From JAAYUD01 sp041907665 (GTDB lineage: Bacteria; Bacteroidota; Bacteroidia; Bacteroidales; Bacteroidaceae), in contig JAYRGW010000014.1 of the NCBI GenBank assembly GCA_041907665.1, positions 7,174 through 71,173 of the forward strand: a stretch of DNA of 64,000 bases, in the 5' to 3' direction. This document shows, one piece after another, positions 8,225 to 17,621 of this stretch (position 1 is its first letter; the number at the start of each line of letters is the position of its first letter). The translations under genes and the position numbers were made by a program. Under the pieces are notes generated by a model. That model did not search any database. It was not told the origin of the DNA and saw nothing but the letters and a program-made list of their open reading frames with translations.

Positions 8225-9154
8225 TTATTTTCCGTTCTTTATGGAACGATTGAATGCGATACGGGCCATTACGGGATAATGATCGGATGGAGTATGGCGT
8301 TTGTATTGATATAAATCTATTTCTTGAGGAGCTGCATTCGACTTGTGTGCATCATTGGCGATGGGCGTCCAATAACAATTGGTAAGGACCGCATAGTTGT
8401 TAATAGAAAAATTCGGAGATACGAAAATGTGATCAATGCGGCTGTCTGTCTTTATATCCGAATTGAAATCATTGAATGTCCCATTTTCGGCAAAACGTTG
8501 TTTGGCATATACGTAAGAATCTTTCAAAATGCCAGACGTTGTGAAAATCGTATATATTTCGTTTTTCTGATCTACGTTAAAGTCTCCGGTCAGTACAACG
8601 GGAGCCCCTTTACATAATTCGCGGATTTTGGATACTACCAATTTGGCAGATTCGCGGCGTGCTACAATCCCCATGTGGTCCATATGAAGATTAAAATACC
8701 AGAAATGCCATTTTGTTTTGCGGTCTTCGAAATGCCCCCATGTACAAATGCGGATACAAGCTGCATCCCATCCTTTATTGGGGCGTGTAGTGTCTTCTGC
8801 CAGCCAAAAATGGCCGGAGCTTAATAACTTGAATTTGGCTGTTTTGTAAAAAATGGGAGAATATTCTCCTCCCTCTTTTCCATCGTCACGCCCTACACCA
8901 ATATATGAATAGCCGTCCAGACCTTTCAACATGTCATGCAATTGCCCCACCAAAACTTCTTGAGATCCAAAGATATCGGGACCTTCAAAATTAATCATAT
9001 CACAAATGACAGGACAGCGTTGCTGCCACCCGTTTCCATTTTGGACGTCATAATCATTTTGGTTACGAATATTATAAGAACCGACATATAGCGATTGGGC
9101 TCCTACGAGGATGCACACAAATGCAAATGCAATAAACAAGGTAGTACGTTTCAT
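8225..9154 (-). CDS. Secreted endonuclease/exonuclease/phosphatase (EEP) family protein
   Basis: 309 aa with a Sec signal (MKRTTLFIAFAFVCILVGAQ). The EEP fold is shown by SYNIRNQND near the N-terminus, GSQEVL (catalytic Glu), NLHMDHMG, LTGDFNVDQ (Asp/Asn) and the C-terminal TPSDHYPVMARI (Asp-His). Members hydrolyse phosphodiester or phosphomonoester bonds in nucleic acids, inositol phosphates or sphingolipids; the substrate is not evident here. It follows an outer-membrane protein gene by 21 nt on the same strand, so both are probably co-transcribed. Localisation inferred: periplasm or cell surface. Confidence 0.85.
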   Translation of the reverse strand: MKRTTLFIAFAFVCILVGAQSLYVGSYNIRNQNDYDVQNGNGWQQRCPVICDMINFEGPDIFGSQEVLVGQLHDMLKGLDGYSYIGVGRDDGKEGGEYSPIFYKTAKFKLLSSGHFWLAEDTTRPNKGWDAACIRICTWGHFEDRKTKWHFWYFNLHMDHMGIVARRESAKLVVSKIRELCKGAPVVLTGDFNVDQKNEIYTIFTTSGILKDSYVYAKQRFAENGTFNDFNSDIKTDSRIDHIFVSPNFSINNYAVLTNCYWTPIANDAHKSNAAPQEIDLYQYKRHTPSDHYPVMARIAFNRSIKNGK

Positions 9155-9175
9155 TATTTTATATATTTAGCTATT

Positions 9176-9865
9176 TTAAAAATTCACACCAAGATTAAGA
9201 TAAAAGCAACCATTGTGAGAACTGTCGAATGTATCGTGACTAATGTTTGCCAAACCTATATCATAACTCATATCCATGTACATGTTTTGGAACGAAACGC
9301 CACAGCCCAAACGTAGTCCGCCGTCAAATCGTCTGAATTTACTTCCCGAAAAAGAATCTTCGGCTTCACGATCGCTATAATTTTTTATCCTGCCGCCGAT
9401 GCCGTATGCAAAATAGCCGCCTGCAAAGGGTTGAATAGCTACATCGTCATTGATGAAATACTGATATTTCATGACAATTGGGAGCTCTAAATAATTTAGA
9501 TTATAAGTAAACTTTTTGCTATCGTTGTATCCTTTGCCTCCTTTTTCAGTGTAATACAATCCTCCTTCAAGAAAAATCGGTGTATTGTATGCCACTTGCA
9601 TTCCGGTAACAAAGCCTAAATTTAGTCCCGATTGATTGTCTCCACCGTCCAACAATTTATCATCCGAATTGATATCCGAGAGACCAAGCCCTAGGCGTAG
9701 TCCGTAATAAATCCTTAAATCATTGTTTGTCCAACGGTTAAAATTATACCGATTGGAACTGTTATTATAAGAATGACTGTTTCTACTATTTCGACTATTA
9801 TTTTGTGCCGGCGTCGGTATCAAAAAAATGATACTGAGAATTGTCGCTAAAAATATTTTCTTCAT
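9176..9865 (-). CDS. Outer-membrane beta-barrel protein (PorT-like)
   Basis: 229 aa. A signal peptide (1-20, ending PTPAQ) is followed by an Asn/Ser-rich low-complexity stretch (about 21-45). A barrel domain with alternating hydrophobic strands follows, including YYGLRLGLGLSDINSDD, GFVTGMQVAYNT, GGLYYTEKGGKGY and YLELPIVMKYQY, and it ends in aromatic NLGVNF. This is the pattern of the Bacteroidetes outer-membrane beta-barrel (porin-family) domain. Substrate unknown. It is the first gene of a probable two-gene unit with the EEP-family protein. Confidence 0.75.
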   Translation of the reverse strand: MKKIFLATILSIIFLIPTPAQNNSRNSRNSHSYNNSSNRYNFNRWTNNDLRIYYGLRLGLGLSDINSDDKLLDGGDNQSGLNLGFVTGMQVAYNTPIFLEGGLYYTEKGGKGYNDSKKFTYNLNYLELPIVMKYQYFINDDVAIQPFAGGYFAYGIGGRIKNYSDREAEDSFSGSKFRRFDGGLRLGCGVSFQNMYMDMSYDIGLANISHDTFDSSHNGCFYLNLGVNF

Positions 9866-10061
9866 ATTCTTATTTTTATAGAACCTAATACCAATAAGTG
9901 CATGCCCCTTGATATTATATTCTCGGTTTAACGACTACAAATTAAGAAAACTTTCTTCATTTAAGTATTAAAAAAGAGATAAATAAATCTAATAGGTTTT
10001 GATTTGAGCGAAATAGGTGCTTAATACTATGGTGTGGTAGCAAACGCTTTATAACAGACGT

Positions 10062-10706
10062 TCAGAAAACCTGAACTTTTAATCCTAGTGATAGATGAAT
10101 GATGTCTTTCAATTTCAAGTAACGATTGTTGAAAGCACTGGCAACATACAAATCGCTCGTTCCTAACTCATAAAAGAAAGTCACACTTTTAGAATATTTA
10201 CGACGTTCGTTGGGTATGAAATAAACAAAACGTTGTCCCATCGATAAATTGAATCGAACACGCGTAGAAAAACCATAATAACCACCCGGATATTTACTCG
10301 GCTCTTTTGTCCAAAACTCGTCTCCCAAGATGGAATTGACATAAAGACTGACAGTCAAAGGGTCTATCGCTAAATGTTTTCCCAGAGGCTTATTAGTCCA
10401 AGGAATATAGTTCTGTTTAAGTGTCAACGTCAATTTATTCTCAGAGGTACTATACTTGGGTAAAAAACCGATATATATGTCCGTTTCCCATTGATGATGT
10501 TTACCATATTCCCATCCCGGGCCAAATGAAAGTAAGCCCATTGAGCCGGCAAACTGTAACTTGTAATGTCGAGGTACCAAGTTGTTCCAGAAAGAATGAT
10601 ATTTGACTACTCGCTCTTGATATAAACTATCATCAGCTTTGAGAGAAACGAAAGATGGGCACATGAGTAACAATAAGGTGGATATCCTAAAATTCAACCA
10701 CTTCAT
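10062..10706 (-). CDS. Putative outer-membrane protein, unknown function
   Basis: 214 aa with an N-terminal signal (LLLLMCPSFVSLKA). The rest has alternating strands rich in Tyr, Phe and Trp, for example YKLQFAGSMGLLSFGPGWEY and TFFYELGTSDLYVA, and it ends in LKVQVF, a plausible outer-membrane C-terminus. I do not recognise a named family. It overlaps the 3' end of the upstream phosphoesterase gene by 20 nt, so the two are translationally coupled and may act together at the envelope. Confidence 0.65.
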   Translation of the reverse strand: MKWLNFRISTLLLLMCPSFVSLKADDSLYQERVVKYHSFWNNLVPRHYKLQFAGSMGLLSFGPGWEYGKHHQWETDIYIGFLPKYSTSENKLTLTLKQNYIPWTNKPLGKHLAIDPLTVSLYVNSILGDEFWTKEPSKYPGGYYGFSTRVRFNLSMGQRFVYFIPNERRKYSKSVTFFYELGTSDLYVASAFNNRYLKLKDIIHLSLGLKVQVF

Positions 10707-11490
10707 ACTTATATCCTTTTTTGTAGAGAGTAAAAACTAAATAAGAACGCTTAGCAATATTGGCACTGGCATAATACATCACACCATCGCCAAATAGATC
10801 ATCGGCTTCGATTTGATGATCATGAGCAGATAGGCAAAACTGTAAGTTCGGAAAACGACAGATGTCTTTTTGAAATATCTTTGCTACGTTGTTGTTAAAC
10901 TGATCGCTATAAGGGCGGGCATGCATGGCAAAAATAGTTTTGTCGTTGGGCGAAGAAAGGGAGTCTAATTGACTATCTATGAAATTAAAATCAGGAATCG
11001 GATTCGAATAGTCGTATTCAAGGGCATTTGTATTCAAACAAATGAATTTTGTATATCCCGCCTTGAAAGAGAAATTGGGGTTGCCAAATACTTTGGTAAA
11101 CACTTCTTTTCCGTCTCCTAAACAATCGTGATTACCCAACAATACCACATAGGGAACTTTTAGTTCGTTCAGAATATCCCGCTGCCATAAAAATTCTTTT
11201 GTAACTCCAAAGTCACTAATGTCTCCGCCATGGAGTACAAAATCTATATCACTGCGCTTATTGAGTATACGTACAAAATCTTGAGTGTCATCGTACCAAC
11301 GTTGCGTGTCGCTGATTACAGCAAAGCGAATGGTATCGCGTTTTGAACAGTTTTGTTCTATTAAAGCACTGTTTTTATTATTTATTCCAACTTCGCCTTT
11401 TACCAGTCCATCGTAAGGAGAATAGTCAAAAGCGCTGCAAGAAGTAAAAGAAAGCAATAAAAGAGGTAGTAATTTTCTTGTTCCAATCAT
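10687..11490 (-). CDS. Calcineurin-like metallophosphoesterase lipoprotein
   Basis: 267 aa. The N-terminus is a lipoprotein signal with lipobox FTSC. The metallophosphoesterase motifs are in order: FAVISDTQRWYD, LHGGDISDFG, VVLLGNHDCLGDG, FAMHARPYSD and LSAHDHQIEADD. These give the Asp/His/Asn ligands of a two-metal centre. Probable substrate class is phosphomonoesters or diesters outside the inner membrane; the specific one is unknown. The downstream gene overlaps it by 20 nt. A TACCTTTG element (minus strand, 11516-11523) lies just upstream. Confidence 0.85.
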   Translation of the reverse strand: MIGTRKLLPLLLLSFTSCSAFDYSPYDGLVKGEVGINNKNSALIEQNCSKRDTIRFAVISDTQRWYDDTQDFVRILNKRSDIDFVLHGGDISDFGVTKEFLWQRDILNELKVPYVVLLGNHDCLGDGKEVFTKVFGNPNFSFKAGYTKFICLNTNALEYDYSNPIPDFNFIDSQLDSLSSPNDKTIFAMHARPYSDQFNNNVAKIFQKDICRFPNLQFCLSAHDHQIEADDLFGDGVMYYASANIAKRSYLVFTLYKKGYKYEVVEF

Positions 11491-11515
11491 TTCTAAGTAA
11501 TATATGAATTTGATG

Positions 11516-11523
11516 CAAAGGTA
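11516..11523 (-). promoter_or_regulatory. Promoter -7 element for the phosphoesterase operon
   Basis: TACCTTTG on the minus strand 26 nt before the start codon. The -33 partner is poor at the expected spacing. Confidence 0.45.
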
Positions 11524-11664
11524 AAACTAATTTTATATTTTCAGTTTTCAATAAGAGATATTGGACAAAAAACAAGTAATAAATCCCTTAAATATAGAAA
11601 ATCGAAATCTATTTTGGGAAAATAGAACAAAAACAGGTGTGATAAAAAATAAATGCAACAGATA

Positions 11665-11694
11665 TTGATAATTGAAATAGAATAAGTATCTTTG
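11665..11694 (+). promoter_or_regulatory. Promoter of the GH3 gene
   Basis: TTG at 11665-11667, a 19-bp spacer and TATCTTTG at 11687-11694, 49 nt before the start codon. Confidence 0.75.
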
Positions 11695-11743
11695 AATCAT
11701 CGTACTGAAACAAAACTAAAGACGGTTCAATGATCTATAAAAC

Positions 11744-13999
11744 ATGAAAACATTTATTACTTCAGCATTTATTAGTTGTCTTCTGGGCACAGCCTCTGCA
11801 CAGACATCAAATTATCCTTTTCGAAATATTCAGTTGCCCCTTGAACAAAGAGTGGCGGATTTGGTTAATCGTTTGACTCTCGAAGAAAAAGTAGCTCAAA
11901 TGATGTATACCGCTCCTGCGATTTCACGGCTAGGTGTGCCGGCTTATAATTGGTGGAATGAAGCTCTTCATGGAGTAGCCAGAACAGAACAGAAAGTAAC
12001 CGTCTTTCCGCAAGCTATAGGAGTCGCTGCAACATTTGATCCGATAACGGCTTTTGAAATGGGAACGGTCGCTTCCACAGAGGGAAGGGCTATCTATAAT
12101 CAATGCCGGAAAGAAGGGAAAGAAATACTGATATATCATGGACTTACCTATTGGACACCAAATATTAATATCTTTCGTGATCCGCGTTGGGGTAGGGGGC
12201 AAGAAACTTATGGAGAAGATCCTTATCTCACTGGTCTGTTTGGTTTGAATATGGTAAAGGGCTTGCAAGGAACTGACTCTAAGTATCTGAGAGCGGCTGC
12301 TTGTGCCAAGCATTTTGCAGCTCATAGCGGGCCTGAATTCGGTCGTCTTAGCTTTGATACAAAAGTAAACTTGCATGATTTGTTTGATACGTATCTTGCT
12401 GCTTTTCGGCAATTAGTGACTGAAGGGAATGTCGCAGGAGTAATGTGTGCTTATAATTCTCTAAATGGGCAACCCTGCTGTGGTAATAACCAGCTGATGA
12501 TGGAAACATTGCGTTTAGATTGGGGGTTTAAAGGATATGTGACTTCTGACTGTGGAGCTATTGAAGCCTTTATCACGGGGCATAAAACTCATCCCGACTC
12601 ATTGAGCGCCGCTGTTTCAGCTGTACTCAACAATACTGATTTGGAATGTGGAGGTAGTTATGGTGTACCTTCTGCAGATTATAAACAGGGTATTTATCGC
12701 AAGTTGCTTGATGCCGTACATGAGGGAAAGGTTAGCGAAAAACGTCTTGATGAATCATTGATGAGGTTATTTACTGTCAGGTTCCGATTGGGGCAGTTCG
12801 ATCCAGACAGTGTGGTGCCTTACGCTCAAATACCTTGTTCTGTTATAGATTGTGCGGAGCATCGAGAGAAAGCGCTGCAAATAGCACGAAAAAGTATTGT
12901 TCTTTTAAAAAATGAAAAGAATATATTACCTCTGAATCCTAAAAAAATAAGGTCTGTATTGGTTATTGGACCAAATGCTAATAATGAAAAAGTGTTGTGG
13001 GCAAATTATAATGGACTGCCATCGTCGACTGATACGCCTTACAAAGGTATTGCCGAAAAATTTGGCAATGCAAAAGTAGACTACTTGGAAGGGTGTGATT
13101 ATTATAGTGCAGATAAAAATAAATTGTCATTCAATGAAATAGCCAAAAAGGCATCTAAATATGACGTTATTGTATTTGTTGGAGGAATTAATGCTGATAT
13201 GGAAGGTGAAAATGGTTCAGTTGAGGAAAATGGAGCAGCCGCTCCATTCTTTAAGGGGGGCGATAAAACAACTTTGGCTTTTCCTGAAAAACAAACAGAG
13301 CTCTTTGAACAACTTAAGAAAACGGGGCGTCCAGTTGTTTTTGTTTGTATATCCGGAAGTGCTCTTTCTTTTTGCAAAGAAGCGAAAGAAGCCAATGCAG
13401 TTATACAATTCTTTTATGGTGGGCAAGCTACTGGCAGAGCGTTAGCCGATGTGCTATCTGGTGATTACAATCCGGCAGGTCGATTGCCTCTTACTTTTTA
13501 CGCGAGTGATAGTGATCTGCCATCTATCGATAATTATTCGATGGAAAATCGTACATATCGCTATTTCGAGGGTAAGCCCCTTTATCCGTTTGGCTACGGA
13601 CTGAGTTATACTTCTTTTAAATATAGCGATCTTAGAATGTTAGATAGGGCTAAATCAACAGACCACGTTATGGTTTCAGCAACGGTGACCAATACGGGTA
13701 AAAAGGGCGGTGACGAAGTAGTACAAATTTATGTAAAGCATGATGCTGTAGGAGCTCCCATTGTTGCATTGAAAGGTGTGAAACGTATTTATCTGAAAGC
13801 TGGAGAATCGAAAAAATTATCTTTTGAACTTTCTCCAGAGGATTTAGGAGTAGTCAATAAATCGGGATACCTTGTCAATAAGGCCGATCATATTACTATA
13901 TACATCGGTGGAGGACAGCCACAATATCCTACATTGACATCCGGTAATGCGGCAAAACATGAGCTTATTATCACGGGAGAACCCAATTATATACATTAG
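11744..13999 (+). CDS. Glycoside hydrolase family 3, beta-xylosidase/glucosidase type
   Basis: 751 aa with a signal peptide ending TASAQ. The N-terminal (beta/alpha)8 domain carries YNWWNEALHGVAR and GRGQETYGEDPYLTG, and the nucleophile Asp269 in VTSDCGAI. A five-stranded sandwich domain follows (about 380-600), then a fibronectin-III-like C-terminal domain with YPFGYGLSYTSF before it. The WWNEALHG and SDCGA motifs are typical of the beta-xylosidase/arabinosidase branch, so xylo-oligosaccharides are the best guess. Beta-glucosides cannot be excluded. It should be periplasmic. There is no SusC/SusD pair beside it, so it is not part of an obvious polysaccharide utilisation locus in this window. 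Confidence 0.88.
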   Translation: MKTFITSAFISCLLGTASAQTSNYPFRNIQLPLEQRVADLVNRLTLEEKVAQMMYTAPAISRLGVPAYNWWNEALHGVARTEQKVTVFPQAIGVAATFDPITAFEMGTVASTEGRAIYNQCRKEGKEILIYHGLTYWTPNINIFRDPRWGRGQETYGEDPYLTGLFGLNMVKGLQGTDSKYLRAAACAKHFAAHSGPEFGRLSFDTKVNLHDLFDTYLAAFRQLVTEGNVAGVMCAYNSLNGQPCCGNNQLMMETLRLDWGFKGYVTSDCGAIEAFITGHKTHPDSLSAAVSAVLNNTDLECGGSYGVPSADYKQGIYRKLLDAVHEGKVSEKRLDESLMRLFTVRFRLGQFDPDSVVPYAQIPCSVIDCAEHREKALQIARKSIVLLKNEKNILPLNPKKIRSVLVIGPNANNEKVLWANYNGLPSSTDTPYKGIAEKFGNAKVDYLEGCDYYSADKNKLSFNEIAKKASKYDVIVFVGGINADMEGENGSVEENGAAAPFFKGGDKTTLAFPEKQTELFEQLKKTGRPVVFVCISGSALSFCKEAKEANAVIQFFYGGQATGRALADVLSGDYNPAGRLPLTFYASDSDLPSIDNYSMENRTYRYFEGKPLYPFGYGLSYTSFKYSDLRMLDRAKSTDHVMVSATVTNTGKKGGDEVVQIYVKHDAVGAPIVALKGVKRIYLKAGESKKLSFELSPEDLGVVNKSGYLVNKADHITIYIGGGQPQYPTLTSGNAAKHELIITGEPNYIH

Positions 14000-14017
14000 G
14001 GTATCTTGAATTTGGTT

Positions 14018-14071
14018 GACAGTTACCGCAGTAACATCCGTTAGTTATGCCGTTGACATACATCTGTTTTT
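14018..14071 (+). repeat. Partial copy of repeat A
   Basis: GTTACCGCAGTAACATCCGT and the following bases match the 3' quarter of repeat A (3834-3880), with the same orientation as copy 1. It lies just after the GH3 stop codon. Confidence 0.75.
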
Positions 14072-14188
14072 TAATCACACGCAGCTGCTTGTTATACAAT
14101 TTTTTTAACCATTCTTGACGCAATGTTTATACTCCATTGCTTTTTACTATGATTAGAGTGAATTCAAGTATTAGGATCGTTATCTTGA

Positions 14189-14686
14189 CTATAAAATTTT
14201 GATAGCAATTGCGGCACACGCTTCGGCATCGGCAAGAGCATGATGATGTTTTGTTAAATCGTAACCGCAATGGGCTGCGACTGTCTGCAATTGATGGTTG
14301 GGTAAGGCTTTTCCGAAAACTCTGCGCGATGCCCGACAAGTACATAAAAAGTGATAATCAGGATATGCCAAGTGATATGTGGCATAAACAGCCTTGAGGC
14401 ATCCTTCGTCGAAAGGACTATTGTGAGCTATTAGTGGCATATCTCCTATGCGTGGCGCAATATCTGCCCATACCGTAGGAAAGTCGTCGGCGTCGTCTGT
14501 ATCAATGAAGGTAAGTCCATGAATCTCTGTATTCCAATGACTATAAAAGTTTGGGCAAGGACGAATCAAACGATATATTTTATCTTTCACCTTACCATCA
14601 TTGACAAAAACTAATCCCACACTGCATACACTGGATGGAAAGCGATTAGCTGTTTCAAAATCTATTGCAACAAAATCTGTTATCAT
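14189..14686 (-). CDS. DnaQ-like 3'-5' exonuclease domain protein
   Basis: 165 aa, a stand-alone DEDDh exonuclease domain. Motifs: FVAIDFETAN (ExoI, Asp and Glu), IAHNSPFDEGCLKA (ExoII) and HHALADAEACA (ExoIII, His and Asp). Family members include proofreading subunits and stand-alone nucleases; the N-terminus here resembles the polymerase III epsilon-like group. It is the last gene of a leftward run, 21 nt after thiL, so a general DNA or RNA processing role is inferred. Confidence 0.85.
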   Translation of the reverse strand: MITDFVAIDFETANRFPSSVCSVGLVFVNDGKVKDKIYRLIRPCPNFYSHWNTEIHGLTFIDTDDADDFPTVWADIAPRIGDMPLIAHNSPFDEGCLKAVYATYHLAYPDYHFLCTCRASRRVFGKALPNHQLQTVAAHCGYDLTKHHHALADAEACAAIAIKIL

Positions 14687-14707
14687 CTCTTGCCGAAATA
14701 TTACATG

Positions 14708-15733
14708 CTAACAATGTTGCCAGCCTTGTGCCTTTAGTTCAAATTCATTGCCATCTCGGGCAATGAGAGCATACCCTAGCTCGGAGCATGTGATGCTGCC
14801 GATAAGTTTTATTCCTTCTATTTTTATTATCTTATCATGGTCGCCAATAGGTACGGTAAAGAGCAATTCATAATCTTCTCCTCCATTGAGGGCACAAGTT
14901 GATACATTCATGTTCAACTCTTCGGCCATTACTGCCGTTTGAAAATCAATAGGAATATGTTCTTCATAAAGTCGGCAACCTACACCACTTTGTTCGCAGA
15001 TGTGCAACATTTCGGATGATAAACCATCCGAAATATCCATCATCGCAGTCGGTTTGATATTGGCCTCTGCTAATTGCTGAATAATATCGCGTCGAGCTTC
15101 TGGTTTGAGTTGTCGTTCAAGTAGATATTCTTTTCCTTCAAAATTGGGTTGAACATCTTTTCCTGCGCCTGTCAAGACCGATTTCTCACGTTCCAATAGT
15201 TGCAGTCCCATATAGGCAGCCCCGAGATCCCCAGTAACACATATAATATCATTTTCTTTAGCTCCGTTGCGGTAGACTACATTACCGGCTTCGGCTTCGC
15301 CAATGCACGTAATGCTTATAGTAAGTCCTGTCATTGACGAACAGGTATCTCCACCCACAATGTCAACGTTGTAATGTTCGCAAGCCAGTCTAATCCCAGC
15401 ATAAAGAGCATCGATGTCTTCTACCGAAAATCTTTTTGAGATACCAAGTGATACAGTGATTTGTTTTGGGTAACCATTCATGGCATAGATATCTGAGAAG
15501 TTCACGACAGCTGCTTTATAACCGAGGTGTTTCAAAGGAAAATAAGTTAAATCAAAATGAATGCCTTCCAATAACATATCGGTGGTGACTAGAGTCATTT
15601 TGTTGTTATAACTGAGCACTGCTGCATCGTCACCGATACCGTATTTGGAAGAAGAATGTTGTAGTTTGAGACCTTTGGTCAAGTGTTTGATAAGACCGAA
15701 TTCTCCTAAAGTTGCAATTTCTGTTCTTTGCAT
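14708..15733 (-). CDS. thiL: Thiamine-monophosphate kinase
   Basis: 341 aa, close to the family norm. It phosphorylates thiamine monophosphate to thiamine pyrophosphate with ATP. The PurM/ThiL motifs are complete: LGEFGLIKHL at the start, YGIGDDAAVLS, VTTDMLLEGIHFDL, VGGDTCSS and PTAMMDISDGLSSE. It starts 7 nt after the purine nucleoside phosphorylase gene in a compact housekeeping operon. No TPP riboswitch is apparent before it, as expected for an internal operon gene. Confidence 0.93.
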   Translation of the reverse strand: MQRTEIATLGEFGLIKHLTKGLKLQHSSSKYGIGDDAAVLSYNNKMTLVTTDMLLEGIHFDLTYFPLKHLGYKAAVVNFSDIYAMNGYPKQITVSLGISKRFSVEDIDALYAGIRLACEHYNVDIVGGDTCSSMTGLTISITCIGEAEAGNVVYRNGAKENDIICVTGDLGAAYMGLQLLEREKSVLTGAGKDVQPNFEGKEYLLERQLKPEARRDIIQQLAEANIKPTAMMDISDGLSSEMLHICEQSGVGCRLYEEHIPIDFQTAVMAEELNMNVSTCALNGGEDYELLFTVPIGDHDKIIKIEGIKLIGSITCSELGYALIARDGNEFELKAQGWQHC

Positions 15734-15740
15734 TGTTATA

Positions 15741-16547
15741 TTATAGCTTTTCTATAAGTTCTTTAAAGATAAGAGTCATGTTTGGTTCCGAGTTGTCGGC
15801 GGCCTCTTGTACGGCAAGGTGGTTTACTTCCATGATGTGGTTTTCGACACCTAAATCCGTAACGACTGAGATTCCGAATACTTTCATGTCACAATGGCGC
15901 GCAACGATAACTTCGGGTACGGTAGACATACCAACAGCGTCGGCGCCAAACATGCGGAACATGCGATATTCGTGGAGTGTTTCATAAGTAGGTCCTTGAG
16001 TACCTAGGTATACTCCTTGTCGCACTTCTATGTGGTGCTCTCTGGCAATATCAAGTGCCATGGCGATTAGTTTCTTATCATAAGGTTCTCCCATGTTTGG
16101 AAAACGATCACCATATAAATTCTTTCCGCGGAGCGGATGCTCGGGAAAATGATTGATATGGTCGGTAATAATCATTAAATCGCCTACTTTGTAATCGGGA
16201 TTTGTTGCACCGCTGGCATTTGATACAAACAGTGTTTTGATACCAAGTTCGTGCATTACTCTGACCGGAAACGTTACTTCTTTCATCGAATATCCTTCGT
16301 AGTAATGAAAACGTCCTTGCATTGCCAGAATATCTTTACCGCCAAGTTTGCCGAATATGAGTTTCCCTGAATGTCCTTCGACTGTTGAAACAGGAAAATG
16401 CGGTATTTCTGTATATGGAATTTCTAATTTCTCTGTTATATGGTCGGCCAAGTGTCCTAGTCCTGTACCTAAAATTACTGCTGTTTCAGGAGCTGTGTGT
16501 ACTTTATTGCGTAGAAAATCTGCTGTTTCTTTGATTTTTTCTAACAT
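15741..16547 (-). CDS. Purine nucleoside phosphorylase
   Basis: 268 aa, PNP/MTAP family trimeric type. Diagnostic parts are AVILGTGLGHLADHI (phosphate loop), VEGHSGKLIFG, MQGRFHYYEGYSMKEVTFPV, VSNASGATNP, GPTYETLHEYRMF and ADAVGMSTVPEVIVARH. It catalyses phosphorolysis of inosine and guanosine for purine salvage. Its start overlaps the 3' end of lpxK by 44 nt, which suggests translational coupling. Confidence 0.92.
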   Translation of the reverse strand: MLEKIKETADFLRNKVHTAPETAVILGTGLGHLADHITEKLEIPYTEIPHFPVSTVEGHSGKLIFGKLGGKDILAMQGRFHYYEGYSMKEVTFPVRVMHELGIKTLFVSNASGATNPDYKVGDLMIITDHINHFPEHPLRGKNLYGDRFPNMGEPYDKKLIAMALDIAREHHIEVRQGVYLGTQGPTYETLHEYRMFRMFGADAVGMSTVPEVIVARHCDMKVFGISVVTDLGVENHIMEVNHLAVQEAADNSEPNMTLIFKELIEKL

Positions 16548-17616
16548 AGTCTAATATAATTTGGTTGAATAATTCTTTTTTGTCTTGCAAAAAGTTGATG
16601 CGTACAGGAAGGATATATAGATTCCTTTTCACTTCGTCGCTCATATCCATATGTGAACGGAGACGTGCTGCATCTTTTTCGGTAGTGATAATAATACGTC
16701 TATCCTTCGGAAGTCTTTCAAATCTGGCATTGAGCTTTTTTATATCTTCCGTCGAAAAGTCGTGATGATCTGCAAAATGTACGGGAACTACTTCTTCGAC
16801 ACATTCCCTTAGCTTGTTTACCAATGGCTCAGGATTGGCAATGCCTGTTACAAGTAGTACCGACGTATCTTCTTTTAATTCTGAAAGTGACATTGTTTTT
16901 AATTTATCACTTTTGAACATCATATAAAGATTACCGTAGCAGAGTTGTGAGAAAAACAACTCTTGATAGGGTAGTAAATTGACACCTTTAGCGATGACGT
17001 TAAAGTCTATCGGTTTGATGTCGTCCGGACATTTGGTGACAATAACAATTTGTGCTCGATTTTTGCCGGAAACAGGCTCTCTTAATCTACCCGCCGGAAG
17101 CAACATATCATCGTAAAGCGGCCGAAAACAACTAGTGAGCAGAATATTCAGTCCTGCTGAAACATACCTATGTTGAAAGGCATCGTCGAGTAAAATAATA
17201 TCGACGCTTGGATTTCTTAATCTCATCAAGTTTTCTATACCTCGGCAACGATTGCTGTCCACTGCTACTCGAATATTGGGGAATTTTTTCATTATCTGGA
17301 AAGGTTCATCTCCAATTTCTTCGGCTGTACTTTGTGGCGTAGCCAAGATATAATCTTTTGTATGTCTTTTGTATCCTCTGCTCAAAACGGCAATATTATA
17401 ATCTTTATGCAGCAGGCGAATAAGATATTCCGTATGAGGTGTCTTCCCTGTACCGCCTACTGTCAAATTGCCTACACAAATAATGGGTATATCGAATCGG
17501 CGAGTATGTAGCGCAATCTGTTTATCGAAAAGAAAATTTCGAAAATTAACAGCCATTCCGTATAGATACGATAGAGGGGTAAGCCATTTATCTATATGAA
17601 TATCTTTGTGGTACAT
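16504..17616 (-). CDS. lpxK: Tetraacyldisaccharide 4'-kinase
   Basis: 370 aa. This inner-membrane kinase adds the 4'-phosphate in lipid A synthesis. Evidence: the P-loop in GNLTVGGTGKTPHTEYLIRL, LSRGYKRHT, IGDEPFQI and LDDAFQHRYV, all typical of LpxK. A hydrophobic N-terminal stretch (about 13-30) would bind the membrane. The gene sits 5 nt downstream of sppA and overlaps the phosphorylase gene after it. Its presence confirms an outer membrane with lipid A. Confidence 0.93.
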   Translation of the reverse strand: MYHKDIHIDKWLTPLSYLYGMAVNFRNFLFDKQIALHTRRFDIPIICVGNLTVGGTGKTPHTEYLIRLLHKDYNIAVLSRGYKRHTKDYILATPQSTAEEIGDEPFQIMKKFPNIRVAVDSNRCRGIENLMRLRNPSVDIILLDDAFQHRYVSAGLNILLTSCFRPLYDDMLLPAGRLREPVSGKNRAQIVIVTKCPDDIKPIDFNVIAKGVNLLPYQELFFSQLCYGNLYMMFKSDKLKTMSLSELKEDTSVLLVTGIANPEPLVNKLRECVEEVVPVHFADHHDFSTEDIKKLNARFERLPKDRRIIITTEKDAARLRSHMDMSDEVKRNLYILPVRINFLQDKKELFNQIILDYVRKNQRNSRFSTQ

Positions 17617-17621
17617 ATCAA

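Noticed and set aside
11744..13999. Polysaccharide utilisation locus around the GH3 gene
   Set aside because: No SusC/SusD pair or hybrid two-component regulator is adjacent.
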